This document shows positions 15,850 to 24,474 of a stretch of DNA of 27,467 nt, piece after piece (position 1 is the stretch's first letter; the number at the start of each line of letters is the position of its first letter). Origin of the DNA: Candidatus Colimorpha onthohippi (lineage in GTDB: Bacteria > Bacteroidota > Bacteroidia > Bacteroidales > P3). The stretch spans positions 1 to 27,467 of the forward strand of contig JAGHVA010000160.1 of assembly GCA_018064565.1 (NCBI GenBank), in the 5' to 3' direction. Under the pieces are notes generated by a model. That model saw only the letters and a list, made by a program, of their open reading frames with translations, had not been told where the DNA came from and searched no databases. Both the position numbers and the translations under genes were made by a program.

Positions 15850-18800
15850 ATGCTACATTCTGCTAAACCATTTGCGTTTGTTATCGGGCTATTGCTAACC
15901 TTAATGCAGGCACTTGCTACAACACCAAGCAACCATGCCCAACACTCTTCACATGAGAACAATTCCCGAGTTACCTTTATCGAGAATGTGGGTCAGTGGG
16001 ATGCCCCGTTCTGCTTCAAGACGCATACTTCCAAATCGATAATCTATGCAGACTCTGCTGCTATAACACTGGTTGTTCATGCCAACGACCCTACCTTGCC
16101 CGCCCACGCCATCCATCATCATCCCCAGCGCTACCATGCCTACCGCATGTCGTTTGTGAATGCGCTACACACATGTCCGAAAGGACTTGATCAGGCTGAG
16201 ACCTACGACAACTACTACCTTGGCCGTGACAGAAAACGCTGGAGGCACCACGTACACCACTATGGGACAGTATTTTATCCAAATGTATGGCACGGCATCG
16301 ACTTATCGCTTCAGGCTACTACTCAAGGGCTCAAATACAACCTTATTGTGGCACCAGATGCCGATATCCGTCAGATAGCCATCCGCTACGAGGGTGCCTC
16401 TCGTATCAAAAAAACACGCAACGGCGACATTCTGATACAAACCACAGCCACCGATATCACCGAATTGGCTCCTTATGCTTATCAAGAATGCGACACTGGA
16501 AATGTCGCCATTCCTGTTCAATATCGCCTAACTGACAACCTACTGCAATTTGAAATAGGCTCTTACAATCACAAACAGCCACTCGTAATAGACCCTCAAC
16601 TTATCTTCTCCACCTACACGGGGGCAACTGCCGACAACTGGGGCACTACCGCCACCTATGACTCTGAAAAAAACACCTACACATCAGGACTGGTATTTGA
16701 CGTTGGCTACCCTACCTCGCTTGGAGCATTCGACACCAATTATCATGGCGGAACAGATATATCAATATTCAAGTTCGACACCACTGGTTCCGTCCGTCTC
16801 TATGCCACCTACCTCGGTGGCAATCAAGCCGACATGCCTCACAGCCTCTTCGTCAATGCTTTTGACGAACTGGTGTTGTTTGGCACTACAGGCTCTAACG
16901 ATTTTCCTGTTACCCCTACAGCCTTCGACACCACATTCCATGGCGGGACACCATTGTTTTATGAGTCTAATGGAATCAACTTCCCAAACGGAAGCGACAT
17001 CTTCGTGAGCCGTTTTTCTGCCGATGGCTCTCAGTTGCAAGCCTCTACTTATGTAGGCGGATCAGCCAACGACGGACTGAATTTCCGGCACGACTTTAAC
17101 AACCTCATGACTACTGCCCCCACATATATCGACTACATGGCTGGATATAAAACACTGATGTTTGGCAACGACTCGCTCTACTACAATTACGGCGACGGTG
17201 CCAGGGGCGAAACTATTGTAGATGACCAAAATAACGTGTATGTGGGCAGCACCACCTTCTCAACCGACTTTCCCACCACCGATGGGTGTGTGCAACCAGC
17301 CTCGGCTGGCGGACAAGAAGGCATAGTATTCAAACTTGACTATAACCTCTCCAATATGATCTGGAGCACATACCTCGGTGGCAGCAAAGACGATGCCGTC
17401 TATTCGATCGAGGTAGATGAGGATTACAACTTGTTGGTCTGCGGAGGTACCGAATCAGCCGATTTTCCAACTACAGCCAATGCCTACAAAAGCACCTATG
17501 CTGGTGGCGCAACTGATGGATTTGTATGTAAGTTGTCGTACCATGGCGACCAGTTGATGGCTTCTACGTTTTTCGGTGATCAATGGTACGACCAATGCTA
17601 TTTTGTACGCTGCGGACATGCCAGCGATGTTTTTATCTTTGGTCAAACCAAAACAGTAGGTTCAACACTTATCCACAACGCCGAATACGGTATGCCTGGA
17701 GGAGGGCAATTCTTGGCACACCTAACGCCTAATTTAGACAGTTTAGTTTGGAGTACGCTATTTGGCAGTCCCAATAGCATCGGACGTCCCAACTTGTCGC
17801 CCACTGCTTTTGGTGCCGATGTGTGCAATCGCGTATATGCTGTAGGTTGGGGACGCGATTTTGTAGGCTACTACGATGGCAATCCCATCGACGGCTACCG
17901 CTATATCGACTGGAATATGCTCGGCACCACAGGCATGGAGACTACGCCCGATGCCTTCCAAACCGTGACCGACGGACAGGATTTTTATATCCTCAGCCTC
18001 TCCATGGATGCCAGCAATCTTGACTACGCCTCATTTTTCGGGGAGGTTTACGATGGCACTGGTCATGGCGAAGGCGGTGGCGACCATGTAGATGGTGGTA
18101 CCTCTCGGTTTGATAGGCTGGGTACATTGTACCAAAGTGTCTGCGCTTCGTGCAACGGCAACAGTTCTGACGACTTTCCAACCACTCCAGGCGCATGGAG
18201 CCGAGTAAACAACAGCAACAACTGCAATAACGCTGTGTTCCGATTCAATATCCACAGCAATTTTGCTCTGGCTGAATTCAGCGCAGTACCCGTAGGATGT
18301 GCACCCTACGAGGTCGCATTCAACAACACAGGACGAGGCACCGCCTTTGAATGGGATTTTGGCGATGGCACCACCTCTACACTACGCAACCCCACACACA
18401 CATACGCCAAAGGCGGTGAATATACCGTTCGGCTGCGAGCACACCTCAACAGCGGCTGCATTGACTTTGACAGCACCTCGCGCACCATCCGCGTAATCGG
18501 GACCAACTCCCGGCGCCTTGACACCATTGCTCAATGCGACCCCACTCCCGTCCAAATCGGATTTTCGCCTATAAGCGGATGCGCTTACAAATGGATTCAG
18601 GGTACTGTGAGCGACCCCTATATAGCCAATCCCTACACTTCCGAATCTGGAACCTACATTTTGCAAATCACCACAAATACCGATGCAGGCTGTATCGAAA
18701 ACGACACCTTCGACGTGTACTATTACGACCTGCTCGACACGCTTATCGTCAAGCAACCCCTTTGCCCGAACGACAGCGGATACGCATGGGCTGTAGCCAA

Positions 18801-19770
18801 CCACTTTGCTCACGATTCGATTACCTACATCTGGGACGGTCAGGTTATCTCTCATCCTGGCTCCCGTGAAAGCAAAGGCGACCCGCAGCCTATTGACACC
18901 GCTACAGGCGGTAGCAGTATGTTCGGACCCGTACCCAGCCGCAACTATCCTCACACACTTACCATTACCGATGGCAAATGCAGCACTTCGTGCCAGTTTG
19001 TCATATTCACGCCAGCCCCCGTCATCACCAAAGATGCTTCCACACATATCTGCGACAGCTGCGATGGACATATCCTCATATCTTATAGCGACAGTCGAAA
19101 CATGCCATTCTGTTACCTGTGGGACGATGGAAATACCGACACCCTACGTCGGAACCTATGCGAAGGCAGGTACTGCGTGGTGGTAAGCGACACCAACGGG
19201 TGCGCATCGCGATCATGCTTCAAAATATTGCAACACGAAAGTTTCGACAACCTCCACGTATGGGCCGACGACTCGGCTGTATATGAAGGGTCAGCCACCC
19301 AACTACACATCACCCCCATCGCAGGAGCTTCCTACCAGTGGTCGCCCCAGTCATTATTACAAAAGGGAAATTCCGCCAACCCCGTTGCCACGATTTACCA
19401 ACCTACCACATTCTCCGTTACTGTTACCGACACTGCTGGATGCAATTTTACCGATACCATTCATGTAGGTTGCATGGAGGTAGCTTGCGGACAGGAAGAC
19501 CTGTTTATTCCCAATGCCTTTAGCCCCGATGCCGATGGCATCAACGATCAACTTTGCTTCCGCGTGGCTCCCACCGTTACCGATTTTCACTTTGTCCTGT
19601 TCAACCGCTGGGGCGAGATAGTATTTGAGACCTCTGACCCTACAAAATGCTGGGATGGCAGATTCCGAAACACCATGTGCCCACCTGGCGTGTATATGTA
19701 CACCTGCAACATCACTTGCCTAACTGGCAAACAGAACGCATTCAAAGGTGATATAACGCTTATCAGATAG
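15850..19770 (+). CDS. large secreted protein: SBBP-type repeats, PKD domain, T9SS type B sorting domain
   Basis: The 1306-residue product has a Sec signal peptide (about residues 1-23, ending A-L-A). From residue 42 follows a V-T-F-I-E-N-V-G-Q-W-D segment typical of the N-terminal domain that precedes SBBP repeats. From about 254 to 700 are repeats with the pattern S-T-Y-x-G-G / D-F-P-x-T / A-F-x-x-x-x-x-G-G-x-D-x-F-V, probably a beta-propeller. A PKD-like domain is at about 805-875 (W-D-F-G-D-G at about 835, then N-P-T-H-T-Y). The last 90 residues (from F-I-P-N-A-F-S-P-D-A-D-G-I-N-D, residue 1219) are a gliding-motility-associated C-terminal domain, the type B T9SS sorting signal. The protein is therefore expected to cross the outer membrane by T9SS and stay at the surface; ligand binding is inferred only. 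The T9SS machinery is not in the window. A UspA-like gene follows 11 bp later. Confidence 0.93.
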   Translation: MLHSAKPFAFVIGLLLTLMQALATTPSNHAQHSSHENNSRVTFIENVGQWDAPFCFKTHTSKSIIYADSAAITLVVHANDPTLPAHAIHHHPQRYHAYRMSFVNALHTCPKGLDQAETYDNYYLGRDRKRWRHHVHHYGTVFYPNVWHGIDLSLQATTQGLKYNLIVAPDADIRQIAIRYEGASRIKKTRNGDILIQTTATDITELAPYAYQECDTGNVAIPVQYRLTDNLLQFEIGSYNHKQPLVIDPQLIFSTYTGATADNWGTTATYDSEKNTYTSGLVFDVGYPTSLGAFDTNYHGGTDISIFKFDTTGSVRLYATYLGGNQADMPHSLFVNAFDELVLFGTTGSNDFPVTPTAFDTTFHGGTPLFYESNGINFPNGSDIFVSRFSADGSQLQASTYVGGSANDGLNFRHDFNNLMTTAPTYIDYMAGYKTLMFGNDSLYYNYGDGARGETIVDDQNNVYVGSTTFSTDFPTTDGCVQPASAGGQEGIVFKLDYNLSNMIWSTYLGGSKDDAVYSIEVDEDYNLLVCGGTESADFPTTANAYKSTYAGGATDGFVCKLSYHGDQLMASTFFGDQWYDQCYFVRCGHASDVFIFGQTKTVGSTLIHNAEYGMPGGGQFLAHLTPNLDSLVWSTLFGSPNSIGRPNLSPTAFGADVCNRVYAVGWGRDFVGYYDGNPIDGYRYIDWNMLGTTGMETTPDAFQTVTDGQDFYILSLSMDASNLDYASFFGEVYDGTGHGEGGGDHVDGGTSRFDRLGTLYQSVCASCNGNSSDDFPTTPGAWSRVNNSNNCNNAVFRFNIHSNFALAEFSAVPVGCAPYEVAFNNTGRGTAFEWDFGDGTTSTLRNPTHTYAKGGEYTVRLRAHLNSGCIDFDSTSRTIRVIGTNSRRLDTIAQCDPTPVQIGFSPISGCAYKWIQGTVSDPYIANPYTSESGTYILQITTNTDAGCIENDTFDVYYYDLLDTLIVKQPLCPNDSGYAWAVANHFAHDSITYIWDGQVISHPGSRESKGDPQPIDTATGGSSMFGPVPSRNYPHTLTITDGKCSTSCQFVIFTPAPVITKDASTHICDSCDGHILISYSDSRNMPFCYLWDDGNTDTLRRNLCEGRYCVVVSDTNGCASRSCFKILQHESFDNLHVWADDSAVYEGSATQLHITPIAGASYQWSPQSLLQKGNSANPVATIYQPTTFSVTVTDTAGCNFTDTIHVGCMEVACGQEDLFIPNAFSPDADGINDQLCFRVAPTVTDFHFVLFNRWGEIVFETSDPTKCWDGRFRNTMCPPGVYMYTCNITCLTGKQNAFKGDITLIR

Positions 19771-19781
19771 TATTTCTCCTA

Positions 19782-20633
19782 ATGGATCAGTTTATCATAG
19801 CCTACCTACCAAAGCCCTCACAGCCAGAGCCCGTTGTCTCTCATGCTGTGGCATTGGCTAAAATGCTGCATAAGGGGTTGATTTTGCTCTCTATCCACGA
19901 TACCCATTATGCTGAATCGCCCGACCAATCAACCGCCACCATGCAGCTACAATCATTAACTGATCAGATCAAGCAGCCTTCTAATCCACTCTACTATGCC
20001 GACACCTCTTACTGTTCTATGCATGGCGACACTCACGATGTGCTTACCCAAATTCCCAAACTTTTGGCAGCAGTAGCCATCGTTGTCCAAGTTGATTGCG
20101 ATGCACCACACAAAACGCCCACACATCCACGGCACCTACTACACCTGTTGCGCGACATCCAGATAGCTTATCTTACCGTTCAGCAGCCGCATCCAAACAC
20201 TACAGCATTCTACATTCCTGCACTTACCATCGACTATCGACGCGAAAGTAAGGAAAAACTGATTTGGGCATCCTATTTTGCCCGTTTTGGAGGCAGCGAT
20301 ATCAAAATACTGCGCCAAGATTACAAAGACGAGGGGCTGCGCGACGCATGCTACGAAAACATGCGCTTTGTCGAAAAAATATTTGGCGACCTCAACATCC
20401 ACTATCATACGCAAACCTATTCTGGCGGTAAGCTATTCACCGAACCCGCAGCAGTAAGCTATGCCGCACAACACAACATATCGTTATTCATTTCCCTCAC
20501 TACCGACACCCGCGACCGAGACATGCTCGAATGGATTATCGGGACACCCGAACAACGGGTAATCCGAAATCCAGAAAAACTTCCCATACTTTTTCTCAAT
20601 CAGCGAGACGACCTATATGTCCTTTGCGACTAA
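19782..20633 (+). CDS. UspA-like universal stress family protein
   Basis: The 283-residue cytoplasmic product resembles the diverged two-part universal stress proteins of Bacteroidales. The first half starts D-Q-F-I-I-A-Y-L-P-K and has a Rossmann-like pattern (A-L-A-K-M-L-H-K-G-L-I-L-L-S-I-H-D). The second half contains I-K-I-L-R-Q-D-Y-K-D-E-G-L-R-D and ends in N-P-E-K-L-P-I-L-F-L-N-Q-R-D-D-L-Y-V-L-C, a tail I recall from such proteins. The classic ATP-binding G-x2-G-x9-G(S/T) motif is not evident, so nucleotide binding is doubtful. The start (ATG 19782) is 11 bp after the secreted-protein gene with no promoter box between, so the two are probably co-transcribed. Confidence 0.7.
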   Translation: MDQFIIAYLPKPSQPEPVVSHAVALAKMLHKGLILLSIHDTHYAESPDQSTATMQLQSLTDQIKQPSNPLYYADTSYCSMHGDTHDVLTQIPKLLAAVAIVVQVDCDAPHKTPTHPRHLLHLLRDIQIAYLTVQQPHPNTTAFYIPALTIDYRRESKEKLIWASYFARFGGSDIKILRQDYKDEGLRDACYENMRFVEKIFGDLNIHYHTQTYSGGKLFTEPAAVSYAAQHNISLFISLTTDTRDRDMLEWIIGTPEQRVIRNPEKLPILFLNQRDDLYVLCD

Positions 20634-20689
20634 AATTATTTTAACCTACATAATTGTCTGGTAAGAGTTTATCGATAATTGCAAATTAT

Positions 20690-21052
20690 GTTTCTTTCTA
20701 TGCAAGCAGTGCCGAAGGCTGCCGAGCTTGATGAGGCAAAGATAATGAAGTAGGGTTATAGGGGCAACGCCCCTAATTGACGATTAAAAGGGAAGACACC
20801 CAACAGCAAACCACTGAAGCCCTTTTGGTGCGGCAGCCTCCCCCGCCTTGCGAAAATTCCGTAAAGAAAATCTGTCTGGAATGCCGTTAAAAAGCGTGTA
20901 TGTCTGAGCTGCGAAGCAGCGAGTTTACACGCTTTAGGCATGTAAGACAGATTTTTAGAAATTTTCGCACAGCGGTGCATCTTTCTTTGCTTCGTTTCTT
21001 TCTGTGCAAGCAGAAAGAAATGATGTAGGGTTATAGGGGCAACGCCCCTAAT
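20690..21052. repeat. non-coding repeat element with direct and nested inverted repeats
   Basis: This takes up most of the 558-bp gap between the UspA-like gene and crt. Two identical 28-bp copies beginning GTAGGGTTATAGGGGC lie at 20750-20777 and 21025-21052; each contains the small palindrome AGGGGC-AAC-GCCCCT. A related TTTCTTTCT-TGCAAGCAG segment precedes each (20691 and 20994 onward). Between them are nested complementary arms: GCGAAAATT/AATTTTCGC (20850/20960), AAAATCTGTCT/AGACAGATTTT (20867/20945), ATGCC/GGCAT (20881/20937), AAAGCGTGTA/TACACGCTTT (20891/20926) and GCTGC/GCAGC (20908/20916). Another 10-bp hairpin, TTTCTTTCTG/CAGAAAGAAA, lies near 20994-21020. A small minus-strand ORF (20756-20980) runs through it and is probably spurious. 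This looks like a dispersed Bacteroidota extragenic repeat. Confidence 0.75.
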
Positions 21053-21120
21053 AAGCGATTGGTTGTAAATGTTTACTGGACAACAATAATTTTAATCTTC
21101 ATTCATTCAAAAAAAAATCA

Positions 21121-21128
21121 TACCTTTG
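21121..21128 (+). promoter_or_regulatory. -7 box for crt-hbd
   Basis: An exact TACCTTTG followed by CA, 63 bp before the crt ATG. Upstream is an A-run (21109-21117). The leader carries no recognised structure. Confidence 0.75.
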
Positions 21129-21191
21129 CAAACAAATCTTACAACTAATCCAACGAACTTGGGCTGACACCCCCCATCAAGCATTATTATC

Positions 21192-21947
21192 ATGAATTAC
21201 AACTTCTTAAAAATCGAGCAACGCGATACCATCTGTATCTGCACTATATCTGCTCCAAAATCGCTCAATGCACTCAATAGTGCCATCTTGAACGAGATGG
21301 AACAGTTTATTGACCATATCGACACACAATCCACTCGTGCGCTTATCATCACTGGTGATGGTGAGAAATCATTTGTTGCAGGTGCCGACATCTCTGAGAT
21401 GGCCACACTCAATGCAACTCAAGGCGAGGCGTTCGGACAGCGTGGCTCACGTGTATTCCGCAAGATAGAGACACTTTCCATACCTGTCATCGCAGCAGTC
21501 AACGGCTATGCGTTGGGCGGTGGATGCGAACTGGCTATGGCGTGCGACATCCGCATCTGCTCTGCCAATGCCCGCTTTGGTCAACCAGAGGTAGGTCTGG
21601 GTATCATACCTGGTTTCAGCGGTACCGTCAGATTGGCTCGTTTGGTCGGGATGGGTATTGCTAAGCAACTTATCTATACGGGCAAACCGATCAAGGCTGA
21701 TGAGGCGCTTCGCATCGGTCTTGTAAACGCCGTGTATGAACAGCCGCAACTCATCGATGAAGCCGTCCAGTTGGCACAAGCTATCGTAGCCAATGCGCCT
21801 ATAGCATTAGCCTACGCCAAAGAGTGCATCAACGCTGAATACGACCTCCCTGCCGATGATGCTATCGCCTACGAAAACCGACTTTTTGGTCAATGCTTCT
21901 CCACCGACGACCAAAAGAGCCGTATGGCAGCATTCTTGAAAAAATAA
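21192..21947 (+). CDS. crt: crotonase / 3-hydroxybutyryl-CoA dehydratase
   Basis: The enzyme should hydrate or dehydrate short-chain enoyl-CoA, here most likely 3-hydroxybutyryl-CoA to crotonyl-CoA. The 251-residue product has the oxyanion-hole segments A-G-A-D-I-S-E-M (63-70) and A-L-G-G-G-C-E-L-A-M-A-C-D (107-119). Both catalytic glutamates of the enoyl-CoA hydratase type are present: Glu113 in G-G-C-E and Glu133 in F-G-Q-P-E-V-G-L-G. The C-terminal part (A-K-E-C-I-N-A, then C-F-S-T-D-D-Q-K-x-x-M-x-A-F) is very like clostridial Crt. A small change, G-F-S-G-T-V-R-L where G-F-G-G-T-Q-R-L is usual, lies next to the active site. hbd follows 31 bp later, which supports the butyryl-CoA pathway assignment. 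Confidence 0.92.
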   Translation: MNYNFLKIEQRDTICICTISAPKSLNALNSAILNEMEQFIDHIDTQSTRALIITGDGEKSFVAGADISEMATLNATQGEAFGQRGSRVFRKIETLSIPVIAAVNGYALGGGCELAMACDIRICSANARFGQPEVGLGIIPGFSGTVRLARLVGMGIAKQLIYTGKPIKADEALRIGLVNAVYEQPQLIDEAVQLAQAIVANAPIALAYAKECINAEYDLPADDAIAYENRLFGQCFSTDDQKSRMAAFLKK

Positions 21948-21978
21948 TTAGTAACTTACAATAAAAAAAAGCAAAACC

Positions 21979-22818
21979 ATGAAGATTTATGTTATCGGTA
22001 CCGGTACCATGGGGTCCGGTGTAGTGCAAGCCATAGCTCAGGCTGGCATGCAAGTAGTAATGAAAAGCCGCAGTCAGGCAAGTGCCGACAAGGCTGTAGC
22101 CAATATCTTCAAATCGTTGTCCAAACTCGTTGCCAAGGGCAAGATAGAGCAATCCGCCATGGATGCCACTATGTCCAATATTACAACCACTACAGACTAC
22201 GCTACCTTTGCCGATGCCGACCTCGTCATCGAAGCAGCCTCCGAAAGCATGGACCTCAAGAAAGAAGTCTTTGCCACCCTTGACCCAATATGCAAAGCCG
22301 ACTGTATCTTTGCCACCAATACCAGTAGCCTTTCGATTACCGAGATTGCAGCCACTACCCAACGTGCAGACCGCTTTATCGGCATGCACTTTTTCAACCC
22401 CGCACCTGTCATGAAACTTGTAGAGGTTATCAAGGGGCAGAAAACCAGCGAGGATATCTGCAACAAGATTGTGGAATTAGCCACGCAGATGGGCAAGACG
22501 CCTGTATTGGTAAACGAAGCTCCCGGATTTGTAGTCAACCGCATCCTCGTTCCCCTCGTCAACGAGGGCGTCGGCATCTTAGCCGATGGTGTAGCCTCTG
22601 CCGAGGATATCGACAACGCCATGAAACTTGGAGCCAACCATCCAATGGGACCGCTGGCTCTCGGCGATCTTATCGGACCTGATGTATGCCTTGCCATCAT
22701 GGAGGTACTCTACAACGAGTATGGCGACCCCAAATATCGTCCTCACCCACTGCTCCGCAAAATGGTTCGCGCAGGTCTTTTAGGACGCAAAACTGGCGAA
22801 GGTTTCTATAAGTATTGA
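21979..22818 (+). CDS. hbd: 3-hydroxybutyryl-CoA dehydrogenase
   Basis: The enzyme reduces acetoacetyl-CoA to 3-hydroxybutyryl-CoA, feeding Crt. The 279-residue product has the Rossmann motif G-T-G-T-M-G-S-G at 7-14, N-T-S-S-L-S-I-T near 114-121, the catalytic His137 in G-M-H-F-F-N-P-A-P-V-M, Glu149, and A-P-G-F-V-V-N-R. It ends G-L-L-G-R-K-T-G-E-G-F-Y-K-Y, the usual family terminus. The end of the second beta strand reads V-M-K-S-R-S instead of carrying the acidic residue expected for NADH, which may indicate NADPH use (inference). It forms an operon with crt and is followed by a strong terminator. The partner thiolase and butyryl-CoA dehydrogenase are not in the window. Confidence 0.95.
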   Translation: MKIYVIGTGTMGSGVVQAIAQAGMQVVMKSRSQASADKAVANIFKSLSKLVAKGKIEQSAMDATMSNITTTTDYATFADADLVIEAASESMDLKKEVFATLDPICKADCIFATNTSSLSITEIAATTQRADRFIGMHFFNPAPVMKLVEVIKGQKTSEDICNKIVELATQMGKTPVLVNEAPGFVVNRILVPLVNEGVGILADGVASAEDIDNAMKLGANHPMGPLALGDLIGPDVCLAIMEVLYNEYGDPKYRPHPLLRKMVRAGLLGRKTGEGFYKY

Positions 22819-22839
22819 TCACTCGACAATAGATAAAAG

Positions 22840-22878
22840 TGCGACTGGGTCTATTCTATGACCCAGTCCGCTTTTTTT
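22840..22878 (+). terminator. intrinsic terminator of crt-hbd
   Basis: A perfect 9-bp stem GACTGGGTC (22843-22851) / GACCCAGTC (22860-22868) with an 8-base loop, then CGC and seven T residues (22872-22878). It is 24 bp past the hbd stop. Confidence 0.9.
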
Positions 22879-22922
22879 CAAAAAAAAATCATAATTATCC
22901 ATTTTCAACAAACTCAAAAAAA

Positions 22923-23192
22923 ATGAAGACAAACACAAAACGAAAGGGAAACTGTCCCCATCTGGTCTGCGGGCTGGTGACGGCCATGAACGCAGATAAT
23001 ATCATTGACAACCACAGTCTTACACAGATTCAAGACACCACTCACACATATCGTGCCATTCACTGCAGACACTATAAATCTCTTAGAATTACCTTATCGA
23101 AAATCAGTCATCGATTGTCTGCGTTTTTCATACCCCAATCAAAAACATTGCACCGCTGTTGCAAAAAGGCAACCTTCGTCATAATTACATAA
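22923..23192 (+). CDS. uncertain small ORF, 89 residues
   Basis: An open frame of 89 codons starts at an ATG after an A-rich leader typical of Bacteroidota start sites, in the 504-bp gap between hbd and the MFS gene. The product is basic and Cys/His-rich (K-R-K-G-N-C-P-H-L-V-C early, H-R-C-C-K-K-A-T near the end). It has no signal peptide, membrane helix or family I recognise. No TAnnTTTG box precedes it. It may be a real small gene, a decayed gene or chance. The rest of the gap (23193-23322) shows only a short inverted repeat CCACAC-ACT-GTGTGG at 23265-23279. Confidence 0.3.
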   Translation: MKTNTKRKGNCPHLVCGLVTAMNADNIIDNHSLTQIQDTTHTYRAIHCRHYKSLRITLSKISHRLSAFFIPQSKTLHRCCKKATFVIIT

Positions 23193-23322
23193 TTGCCACA
23201 AAACAGCATCCCTTTTTTTTGATTATCTGCTTCAGGGTCTCCCCTAAGTCATCATATAACGGCGCCACACACTGTGTGGACGTTGCCTTGTAGAATATTT
23301 ATACGAAAACAAAATATATGCA

Positions 23323-24474
23323 ATGAAAAAATTAGCCTACGCAATTCTATCACTATCTGCACTCTCTATCTTAACTGGAGCTGCCGTTGCTCCTGCTTTA
23401 GGCCACATCTTCGAGCATTTTCATAATGAGAATCCACTATTCGTCCAACTCATTGCCAGCCTCCCCGCCCTATTTATCATCATCTCAAGTTTGCTTTTCC
23501 CTTTTTTCTGCAAGCATATCAAGTTGCACACACTCTCCATTATTGCACTCTGCCTGTATGCTGGCGCAGGTGCAAGTTGTTTCCTCTTTGACAAACTACT
23601 ACCTATCCTGATTATGCGTGCGCTACTCGGCATTAGCGTTGGCATCATAATGCCCCTCACCACAGGCCTTATCGCCCGCTTCTTTCCTGCCAAAGATCAA
23701 AGCCGACTGATGGGATACTCCGCTTCGATGAACGAATTTGGCGCATTGATTGCCACATTGGTCAGCGGCATGCTGGTTAGCATCAACTGGAACTACACAT
23801 TTCTTATCTACCTTATCGGCATCATTCCGCTAATACTTGTTGTATGTTTTGTTCCGAACGAAAGCCTCATACCAGAAAAAAAACAAATTGAGAAAGGTAT
23901 GTTTATCAAATTCATGCCCTGCATATTTGGTATGATGCTCACCATGATGCTTTTTTTCACATTCGTAATCAATTTTGCCAATATCACGCTCCACTCAGGT
24001 GCTGTGGCATTAGGAATCATGACCCTACTCATGGCGACCCGCGATGCTTTAGCACTCGTCATCGACCTCAACTACATGCGTATTGCCCGACACAATAGGC
24101 AAATATTGCCGTATGTTGCCCCAATCACATTCCTTATTGGTTTCGCAGCTTTGGCATACAGTACACAAATTGGATTTCTTATCATCGGTATCGTCTGCCT
24201 TGCCATCGCCAATGGCGTAGGTATCCCGCAACTCAACACTGTAGTGGCCATTAGAGGCGGCAAAGATGTAGTTACCAGCGTGATGCCCTATATGTCTATC
24301 GCCTTCTTCTTAGGAGAATTTCTCACTCCTTTTGTGGTACGCCCCACCAGCAAATTATTAGGAGGCTTCGACACCGCACCATACGTTGTCGGTATTATCA
24401 TAGCTTGCATTTTCTTAATTCACACCTTTGTATGTCGTAATTTCTTAACCATCCAAAAGGAGGACGAACAATGA
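23323..24474 (+). CDS. MFS transporter
   Basis: A 383-residue inner-membrane carrier with about 12 hydrophobic segments, typical of a short major facilitator superfamily member. Visible features are the first helix with L-T-G-A-A-V-A-P-A-L, the M-R-A-L-L-G-I-S-V-G-I-I-M-P-L segment of helix 4, and R-F-F-P-A-K-D-Q-S-R-L-M-G in the following loop. A basic central loop (E-K-K-Q-I-E-K-G) divides the two halves. The substrate is unknown. The stop overlaps the start of a DUF5020 outer-membrane gene by 4 bp (ATGA), so the two are probably translationally coupled parts of one uptake or export route. No clear promoter box was found. Confidence 0.88.
   Translation: MKKLAYAILSLSALSILTGAAVAPALGHIFEHFHNENPLFVQLIASLPALFIIISSLLFPFFCKHIKLHTLSIIALCLYAGAGASCFLFDKLLPILIMRALLGISVGIIMPLTTGLIARFFPAKDQSRLMGYSASMNEFGALIATLVSGMLVSINWNYTFLIYLIGIIPLILVVCFVPNESLIPEKKQIEKGMFIKFMPCIFGMMLTMMLFFTFVINFANITLHSGAVALGIMTLLMATRDALALVIDLNYMRIARHNRQILPYVAPITFLIGFAALAYSTQIGFLIIGIVCLAIANGVGIPQLNTVVAIRGGKDVVTSVMPYMSIAFFLGEFLTPFVVRPTSKLLGGFDTAPYVVGIIIACIFLIHTFVCRNFLTIQKEDEQ
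24457..24463 (+). promoter_or_regulatory. Shine-Dalgarno-like site for the DUF5020 gene
   Basis: AAGGAGG lies 7 bases before the ATG at 24471, inside the last codons of the MFS gene. This is ideal spacing for a Shine-Dalgarno site, which is rarely used in Bacteroidota; every other start in the window that I inspected has an A-rich leader or no such motif. It may reflect coupling at the ATGA overlap, or be chance, since it also encodes Lys-Glu. Confidence 0.5.

Noticed and set aside
18382..19071. Long minus-strand open frame (229 codons) opposite the secreted protein gene
   Set aside because: It is a codon-bias shadow of the T9SS protein gene, with no promoter and no recognisable domain.
20756..20980. 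Minus-strand gene for a 74-residue protein
   Set aside because: It lies wholly inside the structured repeat element, has no promoter or family match, and its open frame is explained by the inverted repeats.
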